Positions 47,249 to 60,369 are shown, counted from the stretch's first letter. The stretch: DNA of 64,000 bases from Ptiloglossa arizonensis (GCF_051014685.1 NC_135060.1:1488001-1552000), one strand, 5' to 3'. Notes: a model not told the origin generated them from the sequence alone. A program made the numbers and translations.

Positions 47249-47565
47249 TTTCAACGAATCACGAATTTCGGACATCTAGAATCCCAAGCGCGTCTTCCGC
47301 ATTCGATTCCGGTCAGATATTTTACATCGGAAACGGAACTCTCGACTAATTTTTTCTCCAATCGTTGTATTCTCGCGCGATGGTATTCATCGTAGGTGTA
47401 ATCCTGGACATCTCTGTCGCAAAAACTCGTCTCCTGTATTTGATTCCAGTTAGACGTTTTATATAGAAAATAGAACCCTTAACTAATTTCTTCCCTAATT
47501 ACTGTATTCTCGCGGGACAATTTTCGTGGTGGATGAATCGTTGTTTCAACGAATCCCGCGATGGT
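47249..47565. repeat. diverged ~137-bp direct duplication
   Basis: GGACATCT at 47270 and 47406; GATTCCGGTCAGA / GATTCCAGTTAGA; ACTAATTTTTTCTCC / ACTAATTTCTTCCCT; TGTATTCTCGCG at 47366 and 47503. Spacing is 136-137 bp throughout, with shared order. TTTCAACGAATC flanks the unit at both outer ends. Confidence 0.72.
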
Positions 47566-48110
47566 AGCTCGGTAAGGACTCCAGGGCAAGGAGGGGATGA
47601 CGGGGGCTGGCAAAAACCTAGGATTATTGCGGTCGAGCGAAAATGACGCGGGTCGGAGGTGCACTCTTGGACGGATAGAGCCAATATCGTTAGATATTCG
47701 TTTCGTAAGTTTCAAGTAGAACAAAATATAGAAACCGCTCAGAATATCTCCGCTGCCTTTGCTCGTTTTTTTCTTTTTTTCTTTTTTCTTTTTTTTTTTT
47801 GTTGCGCCACAGTCACCCCCTTTCCGGACTAGCCAACCGTGCACTTGCCCTCTTATCTGTGTAACCCACGAAATTGCATTCGTAACGAGGAGGTTGCACA
47901 TGTTTCGGAGCAAATCAGCTCCACTGGATCGTTCCCGAGTCGAGGGAATGGTTTCTTTGCTGCCGTTAGCGACATCAAGAGAGTAGACGTTTCGGCTCTT
48001 TGATCGCAGGAAATTTGCAAGCTTGTCCTCGTAAACGGTCGGTGCCGTTCGATGTTCGATTTTTTTTCTAACTTCCGTCCATCCTTGTTTTCACGTGGTT
48101 CCCGCATCGA
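47566..48110. other. ct: intronic, T-rich tract, no gene
   Basis: A T-rich tract at 47766-47802 explains the Lys-rich minus-strand frame. No other signal. Confidence 0.5.
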
Positions 48111-48114
48111 CGCG

Positions 48115-48300
48115 TGAAAATTGCACTCGAGTCAACGCCATCTGACGATGCGCGCCGACAACATCCTTAAAGTCCGCTACGAATGACGCCGAGCGGCTGA
48201 TAAAGTTGTCATAATGACGGCGCTTTGCGATTTGCGAGCTAGCTCGTTATTATTTATCGTATTTACGCCTCGTCCGAACGATGTAACGTGATAAATGGAT
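48115..48300. promoter_or_regulatory. ct: candidate enhancer core
   Basis: Low-TCGA sequence with GGCTGATAAAG, the perfect dyad GTCAT-A-ATGAC at 48208-48218, a GAGCTAGCTC palindrome at about 48237-48246 and TTATTATTTATCG. No open frame. Called on texture and motif density only. Confidence 0.33.
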
Positions 48301-49020
48301 CGAACGTGCCAACGTCTCGACTCCTCGGCTCGTTCGGTTTCCTTGGTATTTTTTCCTATCTAAATTTGACAAATTGGAACGAAATTTAATAATATCGCCG
48401 TAATTATAGATCGCTATAATTTTGAAAAAGAATTCGAATAAAAAGATCTCTGCCCTTCGAGTAGTTTATTTGCGCGGAAAACATCGCGGTCGGTATTGGA
48501 AATTTTCAGCGAGGCAATTTTCAATTTACCGATGAAACTCGAAACAATTTCCGAGAAAAAAAAAAGAAAATTATCGAACGAGTGAAAGAAACGCCCGGAC
48601 ATCGAGTCAAAGTACAGATTCCAAATGAGAAATTTCTTTCGTCGGAAGATTTTTTTCGTCGGCGTGAACGAAGAACGTTTCTCGGTATCCGTTTACGGTG
48701 TTCACCCCGGATACGAGTACTTGGTCTCCTCGGTGTGATCGCGTTCGTCGCGCGGGCGTGAAATCCGCGTTAAAAATGGGTCCGAATGCGAGTGATTTCG
48801 CGGGGCTCGACACAATTACAAATAAGAAGGGCGCGCTCGCGCACACGAGACTGCATGCGCGCGCTCGATAAAGGAAAAAAGAGGGAGAGGAAAGACGGGC
48901 CGGATGCTCCATCATCGTCGGCTGAAACATTAATTAGAAAATCTGAATAATTAGGAACTAACTTTTACGCGATGTGTAAAACTCGTTTCCCCGGCTCGTA
49001 CACATGGAGGCAGAGTGTAC
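48301..49020. other. ct: intronic, no supported gene
   Basis: An A-rich run lies near 48557-48565. The GC-rich part after 48690 has open frames without domain signals. ACATTAATTAGAAAATC at about 48927-48943 is homeodomain-like. Confidence 0.45.
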
Positions 49021-49050
49021 GCGTGCGCGCGAGCTCGTTGGTAACGCGGG

Positions 49051-49080
49051 TGTGCGTGTGCGTGTGCGTGTGCGTGTGCG
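49051..49080. repeat. (TGTGCG)5 repeat
   Basis: Five perfect 6-bp units of alternating purine/pyrimidine, prone to Z-DNA. The translated VRVRVR string is an artefact. Confidence 0.9.
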
Positions 49081-49084
49081 TCGT

Positions 49085-50430
49085 CGCGGTGGACGTTCGG
49101 CGAAGGTACGGGGGGGTGTGGACGGGAACGGGACTGTTCGGGGGTTAGGTGAGGGTTATGGAGGGGAGAGTAGCGGTGCTGGCGGCGTATGACGACGGGA
49201 GGCGGGAGGCGGGAGGGTGGCGGCGCACGGGGTTAGGGGGAAGTCCGCTTTCCTCTGGCGGCTGAACGGCAGCGGTTAAACCCCCTACCACTCTCCTGCA
49301 CCTTCACCCTTGCTCCGTATACTTTTAAAAAGGGTTTTACAGTTCGAACAGATCGATCGACCCCCTCTTCTTCCATTCCCCGAGATGCGTATCTGGTCAC
49401 GGCGGCCGCTGATTATATCGTAATTACGGTTTTAAGTATATTTCATCGAGCACGCGAGGCTCGCGAAGCGGGGGTGGCTGTCGGGAAGCCGGAACAGGGA
49501 ACGAAGGGACTCGGTTGAAGCTCGCGCCCTTCGATTTAATACCGAGCACGGTTGCGCCGCACCGACAATAAGACGTATCGTACGACCGTGTTGCCGGTGG
49601 TTCGTTTCTTGACCACCGTAGGTGGGGGAGGTTCATCGATAGGCAATCTTTTCTTATCGGGTCAACGGAGATTTATAGAAACCGGCCGCCGCGATGGCGT
49701 ACTGTCATGACTTAGCCTCGTATACGAGCCACGATCTAGAACGAGATATATACGCGCGAGCGCGAGCGCGAACGCGAACGCGAACGAAGGAACGCGCGCG
49801 CGCCAGCGCCCGATGGTGCGAACGTGGCTACCGTGGCCACGGGAGGAACTGAAAGCACTAACTGGAATTATCGCTTATAACCGTGACGAACGCGAGCTCG
49901 GGAATTACACGCTCGATCCACGCCAGTGATGTATAGAGAAATATAGGGACTTTTTGGCTCGATTTACGCCAGCGTTCTAGTCCCCGGTTCGGTCGCGTTG
50001 GATTCGAGCGTAACCGGGGCGTTTCGAAGCGTTATTGGGGCATGGATATCGGTGACCGCGCGTTCCCCAACCAGCGAATTAATATTTCAACCATGATGGA
50101 ACTGTTGAATTCCTGACGGGAGGAACGATCGAGATCTCACCTTTCCTGCGTAACGACGAACCAAATTACCGTTTCGGATGAGCGTAATTTACGATCGTTC
50201 GAAAACACCCGTCCTTTTAATTTCGACGATGAAAAAATCGATCGAAGCACAAACCTGAGGGAAAACTCGATGGTTCGTTTTCTTATCAAGGTTTCGGCCT
50301 TTAGCGTCCCCCTACGCCATGTCCCAGATGTCCCAGATCCATTGATGGAAACACAAACTACGCGTAACGTTGCGCGATATATATACTTCTCTTTCGCTCG
50401 ACGTTAAAATTGACGGAATAAAAAAAGATT
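49085..50430. other. ct: GC-rich intronic block, possible regulatory DNA
   Basis: A (CGCGAR)n tract lies at 49753-49787. CCAGCGAATTAATATTTCAACC near 50072 and CTGTCATGACTTAGCC near 49702 are non-repetitive, low-TCGA pieces. No gene is supported. Confidence 0.4.
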
Positions 50431-50432
50431 AC

Positions 50433-50560
50433 CAATTGCACTTACGAGTGCATCGTAATGGGTAGTAATTGCGCTTACGAATTCGTTACAACGGGTAGAA
50501 TAATCACACTTATGGATTCATTGTAACAGACGGAGTGATTACACTTAAGGATACATCCAG
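50433..50560. repeat. ~35-bp tandem repeat, four copies
   Basis: Anchors ATTGCACTTACGA (50435), ATTGCGCTTACGA (50468), ATCACACTTATGG (50503) and ATTACACTTAAGG (50538) are spaced 33, 35 and 35 bp. Each of the first three is followed by a TTGTAACRGGTAG-like tail. Confidence 0.8.
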
Positions 50561-51700
50561 ATATCGGGTAACTTGTTCGTTTTTGGAAACCGAACTAAAC
50601 GGTACCTTTATCGACGCGATTGTTCCACAATTCTTTCGAAAACTCGTCGAAATTTTGAAAATCGCTTTCCCACGGGACCGACGCGTCCGGGCGACCCCTA
50701 GACCCCTAATCGCGGGTTTGACTCTCGGTAGCATCTCCGACTGGACTGTTTCTCGTAAAAAAAGAGAAACGAAGGGGAAAAAAAATAAGGGGGGAATAAA
50801 GAAAACGGTCCCTCGTACGGAGCGCGTTCCATCTCCCGGCGCGTAGAGAACCCTGCCGCGGCGCGAGGGGTGGGAGTGGCGGACGAAGGGAGTTGGAAAA
50901 ACCATGGCGTCTCTCGAAATTAATTTTTTTTGCTGGCCGAGATAAAAACCTAACGAAGCCGCGGCGCGCTTTATTACGCGAAAGCGAACGACGGAAGAGG
51001 TGGAGTGAGCGAAAGACAGAGAGGAAGAGGGACGCGTGTATTCAGGAGCGAGAAAAGAGACAGAGACGGAGAGACGGAAAAGGGGGATTGATATAGGTGT
51101 TCCTGGTGGCGATGGCGGAGCAAAGGGAGGACAGGGGGAACGTGGGAGGAGGAGAAGGAGGCAGAGGAGGCGGCGGAGGCGGAGGAGGCGGTGGAGGCGG
51201 TGGTGGCGGAGGGGTGTGGGGTGACTGAGACACAAATACGCTGAAAATTAGATTCATAACTTTTCTGCTGCGCTTTCGCGGCGGAACGACTAAAGGCTGG
51301 CCGGGCTAGTTAAAAATTCCGTGTGCCCGCGAATATCAATCCCTACCCTCCCAGCCGGGCTACCCGGTCTCGTACACGGGGAAGAGATCACCTACGACCC
51401 CACTTTTTCACCCCCGGTATCCTACACGGTTATATCCTCCGGCGGCCCTCTCGCCTCCCTCGTCCGAACCGCCACCACCCTCCTACCTCCCCCCGGCGGG
51501 CTGGCTCGCTGTGTGCCTTTCCTCCGCGCTACGTACACGCCTCCATCGTCCAGACGGACGACCAGGAATTATCTCCGTTTTTCCGCAAACGCGATTAACC
51601 AGAAACGTCGTTCAGCAAGCCCTCCGGGGCCCTCTCGACCAGAGGGTGCCGCTCTCCTTCGGCTTTCGACTCTACTCGACTCGACTCCGTCGATTGATAA
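50561..51700. other. ct: GC-rich intronic block with GGA/GGC purine tract
   Basis: The purine tract at 51095-51220 gives false Gly/Arg (+) and Pro-rich (-) frames. The 241-codon minus frame 50510-51235 is open mainly because it reads through this tract and the 35-bp repeat. Confidence 0.5.
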
Positions 51701-53290
51701 TTCACGATTAATCCGCCACGAGAGCCGGTCTCTCTTCACCGGCCACCCTCCTTGCTTCTCCGGATCGACTTCACCGGAAACTCCACGGAGCCTCGTAATT
51801 TCGTTGCGTCGGAAATTCGAGAAATCGCGGCCAGAGACCAGACCTCCCGCAATTTTTATACCCCCTTACCCTATCTTACTCTGATTTTCGTTATTTTTAC
51901 CGAGAACTTTTACCCACCGACCAGAACGCTCACTTTTAAGAGGGGTGTTCGCGAGAAATACCTCCCACGGTCTCGGTCGACGTCTTCGCGACACTGTTGC
52001 GATTCGAGGGAATACCAGTCCCGAGCAAATGGACCACGCGAGGAATCTCGAAGCATCGGGAGGCAAGGTAGACGTCCCAATTACCGTCAGTTTGAGCTTA
52101 CCGCGTAACTTGCTTCCTTTCGAAACTTATTTTCGAATCCAAGGAATCTGTCGACAATGGCTTCCACTTGCGATACTTTTTTGACTCATCTTCGAATACT
52201 CTTTTTTTTCGAAACATCGTACATTACCTGGCATACTTTCGGCAGTTACTTTCATTACTGGCAGACCCTTGCTTCTTTTTCGCAGCGTGGATCGGTTGAA
52301 TCGGCGAACAATTTTGTCGACACTGGTTACGAGGCAGCCTAAATTAACGATTTTGTCGCGACTATTGGTTCGTCGCACGGAAAGGGTGAAAACGACAAGT
52401 TGCTTATCACTCGACGCGTGTAAAATTTCGACTCGTACACCGGGGGAAGCGAAAAGCTCTTTGTGGTTACGAGAGCAAACCGCTGTAGATACGATGAATT
52501 ATTTATGCGTTCGACGTTTCGGCGCACGATGAAAGGTTTCTTCGAGAACGCGTCCGATATCTTCGGTCTAAAATACAACGTCGCGAATCGAACGATGATA
52601 ATCGAAAAGCCATTGACAAGTTCGCGGAACATTTTCGAACTTTGACACCTTACGTCGAACGTTATTTTTTCTATTATCGCATCGATCGAGCCTTTTTCTG
52701 TGTTTCGCGTTAGATAAAGTAAGTAAACGTTCTTTCTTCTTTCTTCGATGATAAATTTTCTTTCGCGTCTCGTTCGATTAATCCGTGTACGAGAATATTA
52801 GAAGATCCGGACCGAACGAAATCGTTAATCATAATTTTCGATCCCCGAGGTCTTCAATGTCCCCCGTGCTGTCCGATCTATCGATTGTTCCGACGTTTAG
52901 AAACCGTTCTTTTAAAAATAAAGACAAGTAAGTCGGTTTCATAAATTAAAACGGGTTTCGTTCGTCGTAAATTAAACCAATCGACTCTAATTACCTCTAT
53001 CTTTTCGCTCAATTTTTATGTCACGGTTTTTAATTTTTCTCGTCCACTCGCAAACTCGGATCTGGCACGATCGGCCACGTGTTCCTCGTAATCCTGTCAA
53101 GGACTTACACAATATTTACGATAAATCGTCTTTATTGTTTCGCCGTATCTCGCCTGTAATTACCACCGTAAACGTATTTCCGACTGTAAAAAAAAAAGGT
53201 AAGCTCGAGAAACGTAGATCGAAAGCCCTTAGGTATAACAAAATTGTACCTTGGGTGTTCACCGAAAATGTCTCGGCAATTTTACAACGC
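51701..53290. other. ct: intronic, no supported gene
   Basis: Mixed composition. Open frames overlap on both strands with no recognisable domain. Confidence 0.5.
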
Positions 53291-54990
53291 ACGCTAAGTT
53301 GCCTGCCAGCTAAAAAGAGTTAATCGTCGAACCGTACGTACGTACGTGATTAACGTCGGTGGAAGGTAACGAGATTTACCCGGTTGCGTCGAGCTGCGCG
53401 ATTGTACAACGATCGAACAAATCGCCGATAGAATATTAAAAAAACCAAATATACGAATCTCTTTCCAATCGATTCGAGGAATGTTCGAGCATTGTCCGCG
53501 ATGTCTCCGTCCACGCTGCGTTCCTCGGTTCGTCGTAGGTAGGATTCGGTTCATCTTTGAGATCACGGTGTTCGCGAGGAAGCCGCGAAACGATCGTCTC
53601 GGATCCGATCGACGCGGCGTAAAAATCGCAAGTTTTCGGACCGGTCGAGTTCGATTGAATTGGCAAAATGTCAAAGGCTCGTTAGCCGCGGGCCGTTCGC
53701 GGAACACAGGATCGAAAGTGTAATAATAACGGCGTGGCATTCTTTGGCGGTGGCGGTGGCGGTGGCGTTCGCGCAGCGTACGGTAAATCGAGCGTGCGAT
53801 ACAGCGCGCGTTGAATTATCGTCAGATAAGAATTCCCCCGTGACGTTTATTCGCGACCGAACAAAAACTGCGCGTGTGTCGCGCGTCCAAAGCGCGGACG
53901 GTGTATTATTACGCAATGGGATGTAATATAATGCCGGAGTTCTTAGATTGTGTTCCGCATTGTCGCAGGGCTTTATGCGATTTCGTGGCCCCGCATTGTT
54001 CCCCGTCCGCGGTTTCCTCCTCCGCCGACCACTTTTTAACCATTTTCCTGCGACGGAGTTTCCGCGTTGCCAATGCTTGAAACCCCTTTTAACGTACCGA
54101 ACGTTACATATGTACCAGAACAATAAGGGGTCCTCCGCAGCCACGAGCTCGGGACACTTCGAATCGTTACGAACCTACCACCGAACCAACCGACAAAATT
54201 CCATTTCCACCTTTTTCACCCGATCGATTTCGAACGATCGGTTCTTCGCGAACTCGCACGCGTACGAGAACAACGAGAGATTTTTTAGAGCGATGGATTT
54301 GGGACGAAACGTACGACGTAGGACATACGTACCGTAGTTACACTTTGTAACGGAACCTTTTCAACGTTGAAAACACTTACGGTTAGCGGTTTCGTCCTAT
54401 TACTTGCTACTGCTACGTCGACGCGTCGATACACCGCGTAACCAGGAACGCGAAACGTTAATCGTCATCCAAAACATTAGTCGATCGGTATTCCTGTCGC
54501 AAAGATGATCGTTCACCGTTGGATTTATCGTATCGGAATATTTCTCCGAGAGGAGAACGAACGCAAAACTGTCGCGGAGCACGGTTCCGATCGCGGCATC
54601 GTCTGGACGAGTCTTGTGAAAAACTCTCCGCGACTTTTCGGGCAGCGATGAAATTACCGTAGTCTTTTACGACCCAAAAAGGGAAATCCCCTGAAAAGCC
54701 GGCTCTCCGCGAGGACGTAACTTATCAGTCCTCCGAGTTTCCCCGGCGACGGTGCCCTTTCCACCTTCGCTTTTAGCCCGGCAAGTATACGATATTTAAA
54801 ATTAATCCTTCCTTTGTGCGGGCTTCTCGCTAGCTCGACTGTCTGTCCGTCTGTCTTTTTATCGCACCGATATGGAGTCGTATGAATTTTACTCCATTAT
54901 TCGTGCCGTCTGTGCCTGCACGAGGTTCGAGCCGCGGGAAGGAGGGCGCCGTGGAAACGAGACAAAAAAGGAGAAGGAGAGGCGGCTCGT
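53291..54990. other. ct: GC-richer intronic block, no supported gene
   Basis: A (GGTGGC)n tract lies at 53746-53767. Low-TCGA segments at 53985-54070 and 54670-54800 may be regulatory. No gene is supported. Confidence 0.4.
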
Positions 54991-56100
54991 CTTTTTGTCT
55001 TTGCCACCGAGACTGCCGAGGCTTTCATTTCGAATCCTCAATCACCGTCGGTGATCAATCACAATTGAATTCGAGCGGCGAGTACGCGGCAGGGTGAAAT
55101 AAAAAAAAAAAGAAAAAGAAACCGCTCGAGGAGGAAGACGAACCGAAGACGCGAACTGCGCTCGAAGAATGGATTCGCGAAAACGCCTACGATGGTTTGC
55201 AACCTGGCTAGACGTTTATCCGCAATTAAATTCTTCGGTTCGAGACAATTTCGGTTCAAGGTTCGAAGCGTTCCAAGGAAACGAAATTATCTTGAAAATA
55301 TTCTTTCGCAAAATTTACGGTACTTTTATAGAAAAAAAAACGATCGTTCTGGGAATTCTACCGTCGTATTCTTCCTAGCGCGAAAACCAGAAGAACGGCA
55401 GCCATCTTAGTTACGACACACGAAGAGAAGGACTCATCGACGGCTTAAGGCCGATTTATATTATCCGTTCGGACGCGAAACGTTTTCGAGCCGATCTGCA
55501 ACATTCGGTATATTTGAAACGTAAAGTATTTGAACCGAACCGCAACATTATATATAAACATTCGTACCTTATTGCTCATCGGAACGTTTGACCGGATCGT
55601 ATCGCGAATGTTCCGTGTCCGAACGGATAATATAAATCGGCCTTTAATCGTGCGAAACGATCGTCCTGGTGAACGAAAGCCTAGATTAGCCCGATTCGCC
55701 GTGTCTAAATAGAAGAAAAAACGTAGGAAGATCAGCGTATCGACCTACAACTTCGAGACGGTATCGGACCCAAAGTGATTCGGTGAAGCGACTCTTTGTC
55801 GCGGAAACGTGACCGCAGATACGAAATTCGTGGCGGTGAGGTATGATCGAAAATTCGTAAATCGATGAAAATATTTATCTTATAATAATGTCCTTATTAT
55901 TATTATCGAAAAAAGAATACGTATAAAAATCAGCCTATGGACCGAAAACTTCGAAACACCTTTGTAGTTGAAATGTTTCCGTAACGATAGTCTCGATTGC
56001 GCAAACGCGGCCGGAAGTCCCTCGCGAGGGTGAAGTTGGTTGGAAAAGTCATCGATAACTGCATCGGAAAGTAGCGTTACCCGATTGAAGTCAGACGGTA
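54991..56100. other. ct: intronic, no supported gene
   Basis: An A-rich run (55098-55121) and AT-rich stretches; nothing recognisable. Confidence 0.5.
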
Positions 56101-57720
56101 ATCGGAAGGGAAACGCGGTCTAATGCCGAAGTCAGTGGCAGGGTGTGTGGGAAAGGGGCTGGCCCGGTCCGTGGATGCCTTTTGAAGCTACCCCAACCGC
56201 GGGCCGAAGGATAATACGCAAAGCAAAGGATAATTCCCCGATACGGGAACAGAATCCGGACGGTAGCACGGAGACGGGGGCGAGTAGAGTAAAAAACTCT
56301 TATTTAAAAATGTATTTACCGTCTGGCTCGCAAGGATCGCCATCCGCCTGGAAACTTCGCTGTTTACCCCCGAAGCGCGTGTGTGCACCCCTCGCCGCTT
56401 TATCTGGAGACGTAGAAATCGCAAGAGGCGCACGGGGTTGCAGTCACTCCCGTTGTTATCCGCGGGTGCGTGTGTGCAAACACGGGGGAGGGGCGCCTGC
56501 GCGACCAAAGGAACCCGCGAGTCCGTTTCCTGAACTCCGCAGAGGCCTTTCAAACCTTTCGGGGACTCCGCACCGTGGAGGGAGGGAATTGCAACCCTTA
56601 TGGAGCTACACGACCCTTGCGGTGGACTCGATTGTTACCGACTGGACGACAGGTTGAAATTAGAGGGTTGTTTCTTTTATTCGGGATTTTGTTTCTAGTT
56701 TCTTTTTTCCCTTTTTTTCCCTTTTTTTCCCTTTTTTTCCCTTTTTTTCTCTTCGAGGGGGCGGTAACGAGTCGAAACGGTCAGAGTCCCATCGAACGCG
56801 CTTCTTATTCCCGAGTTTCCGCGCGGGATTTTCGATTCCTTGCACTTCGGTAGAAAAGAAAAAAAGAAAAGAAAACTGCCCCGAGGTTGTCTCGTTAAAA
56901 GAACGCGAGGCGATCCCTAGCCGCGAGAAATCGGTCCTCTCGGTCTCCGGCAAACCGCGGTTTCCGTTCGTTAACGGTTAAGAATCGGTTGTCGGTAACG
57001 CCACCTGTCGCTAACCGGATAAATTGTGTTGAAATTCGGTCTCGGGCACCGGGAACGACACCGGGTTACGTTCTCTCCGTAACGACATTGTCTTCGCCGC
57101 TCGAAGCGTCAAAAGCGTAACTTTAATCGGACAACCGTGCGCGTATCCGCATAGGTGTACGTGTAGATACGCGGACGGGTGGTCCGACGATCGGCGTGTG
57201 TGGGTGCGTGCAGTGTTCCGATCTGGAACTTCGCGTCGAAGCAGTCCGCGGAAAACGTATCTGGGATAGATGGATGAAACGTAACTATCAAAGTTGGCGA
57301 TCGCAGCTTGACGGCATTTTCCCACCCTTCCGCCCACGCGCAACCGGAACTCACCCCCTTCGCGTTCGTCCGCGACGCTTGCTCACAATTTATATTACGA
57401 CCGAGGCGCGCATATAATTAATTTAATTAAACGCTCCCGCAGTGAAAATCGTCCTATTAGTTCGGCAACTTTTGACGGCTGCTGCCTGCTGCACCCCCAG
57501 CCCTGCTGTTTCTCCGGTTCGTTTTCCGCGCTTCTATTCATCCCCCTCCGTATTTTCGTCGCTTCGCCGCCGACGGGAAGAATTTTTTTTTTTTTTCTTT
57601 CTTCTCTTTTTTTTCCCTTTTTATTTCCTTTTTTTCGGGAACGCTTCGAGCTCCGTTGCCCGTCGAAGATAAGTTTTCGGATAAACATCGAAGGTGGGGT
57701 AATTGGATCGAACGGTTCGT
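56101..57720. other. ct: GC-rich intronic block with pyrimidine tracts
   Basis: GC-rich sequence at 56130-56650 with open frames on both strands and no domain. The pyrimidine tract at 57583-57635 includes T14. Confidence 0.45.
56702..56748. repeat. (CTTTTTTTCC)n 10-bp tandem repeat
   Basis: Four consecutive 10-bp units plus a partial first unit. The period matches one helical turn, so an intrinsically curved or stiff tract is likely. Confidence 0.9.
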
Positions 57721-59440
57721 TAACGCTGCGCGATAAATACTTTTCGTTGTTCGCGCGAACACCGTGGTGTCGAACTCGGCCAAGAAGGTGGTAACGCGTT
57801 GAGAAAACCGAGCCGAGTTCGGACGCTCTTTGCAGAATAGGTGTGAGTCGTTTGAACGATTTTCGAGTCGAATATTTCGAACTTGCGGGTGATTTGCTTA
57901 TTTCTCTTGGACGTAACGTAGGAAGTATCGAACACCGTTGCGAGAGTTTCGGTAGAATGGTCGAATCGAGACTCGAGTGTTCGCAATTGGAGCCAATCGG
58001 GTCGCTTTTCGAATCCGATGTTCTCCAACCGACGCTGGTCTTCGAACGACAGCGTCCTCGTCGAAATTCCTCGTGACGATTTTTCCCCTCAACGTTACAG
58101 ATTTATCGCTCGAGCGAACAATTCCGATATTACCGGGACGGAGCACCGAAGACGCGTCGCAATATTTCTCCGTCCCTTCCAAAGATACTTGTTGAAGCGG
58201 ACTTTCAAGCCGGTTGACAAATGCCGGTGTTTCGCGGCCCGTCCAAATCTCGCTGCAGAGTCGATTACTCTTGGCAGAGCAGCCCGATGGTGGGCGTTAA
58301 TAGGTTAATTCTGATGACACACGCGCCGATTATGCCAAGACACGCGGACACTGTGCATCAAGTCACGCTGTGTTTCGAACGACACAACGCGAACAATTTC
58401 CGAGAATTATTTTTCGCAATTTATCGGGAACGATGGGATCTCCTTCGAACGCGACAACGATATTATTTACCGTGGAATCTAGCAGCGCGTGATCGGTACC
58501 ACGGCTCTATTCACGAGTAAATTGTAGGTGGTGTCTCTTCCGCGATTCCGTAAGATGAAACTTTTTCAAAAAAATATATATACGTATACGCAGTTTGCGA
58601 GTTATTTGAAAAAAGGTGTACGTACAAATTATCGACGCGTTTCTTTAAACGACAATCGTTATTTATCGAGTAAGTTGGGTGTTATTTTCTCGCGAATGAA
58701 ACGATCAAGTTGTATCGATCGCCAGTTTGAAAAACGAAGAGGAACGAATTAAACCGATAAAAGGAATAAACGGTTCATCAGCGTCGTCGTTTAACAATTA
58801 CAGCGCTACCGATACCGGTAAATTTAAAGCACGTAGTTTTCCAAAAGTAAAAAACAATACTTTCGCCAAACTCTTAATATCGATGAAATAAATTGCAAGC
58901 GGCGATGGTTGCGGTTAACGTACATTTTACCCGATGCGAGTCGCTATTCCGTTTCGTCGATTAACAAAAAAAACTCGCGCAAAGTTTCGAAAAAGCATTC
59001 TTTGCTTTCAAAGTTACGAGAGACTTCTTATACAACATTTTTACAAATATCGCGCATAAAATAATTAATATTATCGTATCCCTTCGCATCGGATACGCTC
59101 AACGACTTTTGTATATTATCTATTAACCACTCTCTCTCTCTCTTATTTTATCGACTTATCTTTATCCTGTAGTAGAGGTAAAAATTAGTTTCGATCGGTA
59201 CGAAAGGACCTTCTTCTACTTTTGATTCCTTTTCTAATTCGTGGAATGACCGTATCGAGATTCCTAGTATCGAGAGGAATCGCGTTTGCCGCGGTCGGTA
59301 GGAAAAAATGTCGAAAATTGTGGAAACGGTCGAACAACTCGGAGTACATGTTTCGGTCGATAGGAGATATTCGGTCGGTGTTGGGATCGTTGCCGGTTCG
59401 GGATAAATAGGAGAATCGGGCTCGAATTTCGAGGTAAGGG
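57721..59440. other. ct: intronic, no supported gene
   Basis: Ordinary intron-like sequence with short spurious frames. Confidence 0.5.
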
Positions 59441-59990
59441 TCGCGCGTTGCACAGTGGCCGACTCTAAACTCCAAAGGCCGCTCGAGCAGGATTCTTGGA
59501 GCTTTGCTGGGCGAGCGGACAGATTGCGACTGGCCAAGGAAACCACCCTCTGATCTCACCCCGTTTTAGGATTACCGTTCCTTTCAGCCTCCTCTCTCGC
59601 TCCCTCGGTACCCTCCCTCTTCCGTCCCCTCCGTCATTCACGGTCGTGTGTCCGTGCTTTGTCATTTGCTTAGGGCCAATCTGCGCCGGAAATCCCTTCG
59701 GTGCACCTTCCATCCGGCAAATCGGTGATCGTGATTCGATCTGACTGCGGCACAGCGCCGGCCAATGATCGGCCCGGCCGCAATCCTGGTGCTTATCGCA
59801 CTCACCCTCCTCGACGTCCTGAACGTTCACGTTGACCACAGGTTCGAGGGGTTGCTTTCGCGATCGCCCACGAAAACTTGGAAATCCTGAGATTCCGACC
59901 ATCTCGATCTTCTTAGTTTCGACGGACGTCCCGTGACCCAACACGCCGAATAACTCTTTCCTCTTACAACTTACCTCCAGCGACGTTTTC
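59441..59990. other. GC-rich block with a protein-like minus-strand frame; not called as a gene
   Basis: The minus frame 59465-59944 contains the string GECDKHQDCGRADHWPALC, which is Cys/His-rich and low in the Ser/Arg bias of chance frames here. On the minus strand a good donor (GAG then GTAAGT) reads across 59974-59967, and CGGG|GTGAGA could end an exon near 59563. No acceptor, start or family is established. The alternative is conserved non-coding DNA. Confidence 0.2.
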
Positions 59991-60348
59991 GAGTGAATTC
60001 TTTTCGCGATGCTGTCGAGATCGTTCCTCGAACACCGTTAGAAGCATTAGATGGCTACGACGAGCAGAAATACCGTAATACGATTTTTATTCGTACGCGG
60101 ATAAACCGTTCGATTTTACAACGAACGTACCGCGAATAATGGATAAATTTTTGGGAATTTCGGAAACAACGTGAAATCAATTTTAGAACGAGTAATACGA
60201 AATGCGATTGGAACCGCGTTTGTTATGAATATTACTTGCGCGAGTACGATTTTAAAATTTACGAAGAAATAAATTGTATCCAATATCGAGTTTATCGTAG
60301 CACAAACGAGGATATTGATATAAATTATAGAATTATTTTATTTGTTTC

Positions 60349-60365
60349 TTTTTTTTTTTTTTTTT
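60349..60365. repeat. T17 homopolymer
   Basis: An uninterrupted run of T. Confidence 0.9.
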
Positions 60366-60369
60366 AAAT

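Noticed and set aside
50510..51235. 241-codon minus-strand open frame
   Set aside because: It reads a purine tract and the 35-bp tandem repeat; low complexity, no motif.
56702..57635. Pyrimidine tracts as splice acceptors of a nested gene
   Set aside because: They are tandem or homopolymer repeats without a following AG plus open conserved frame.
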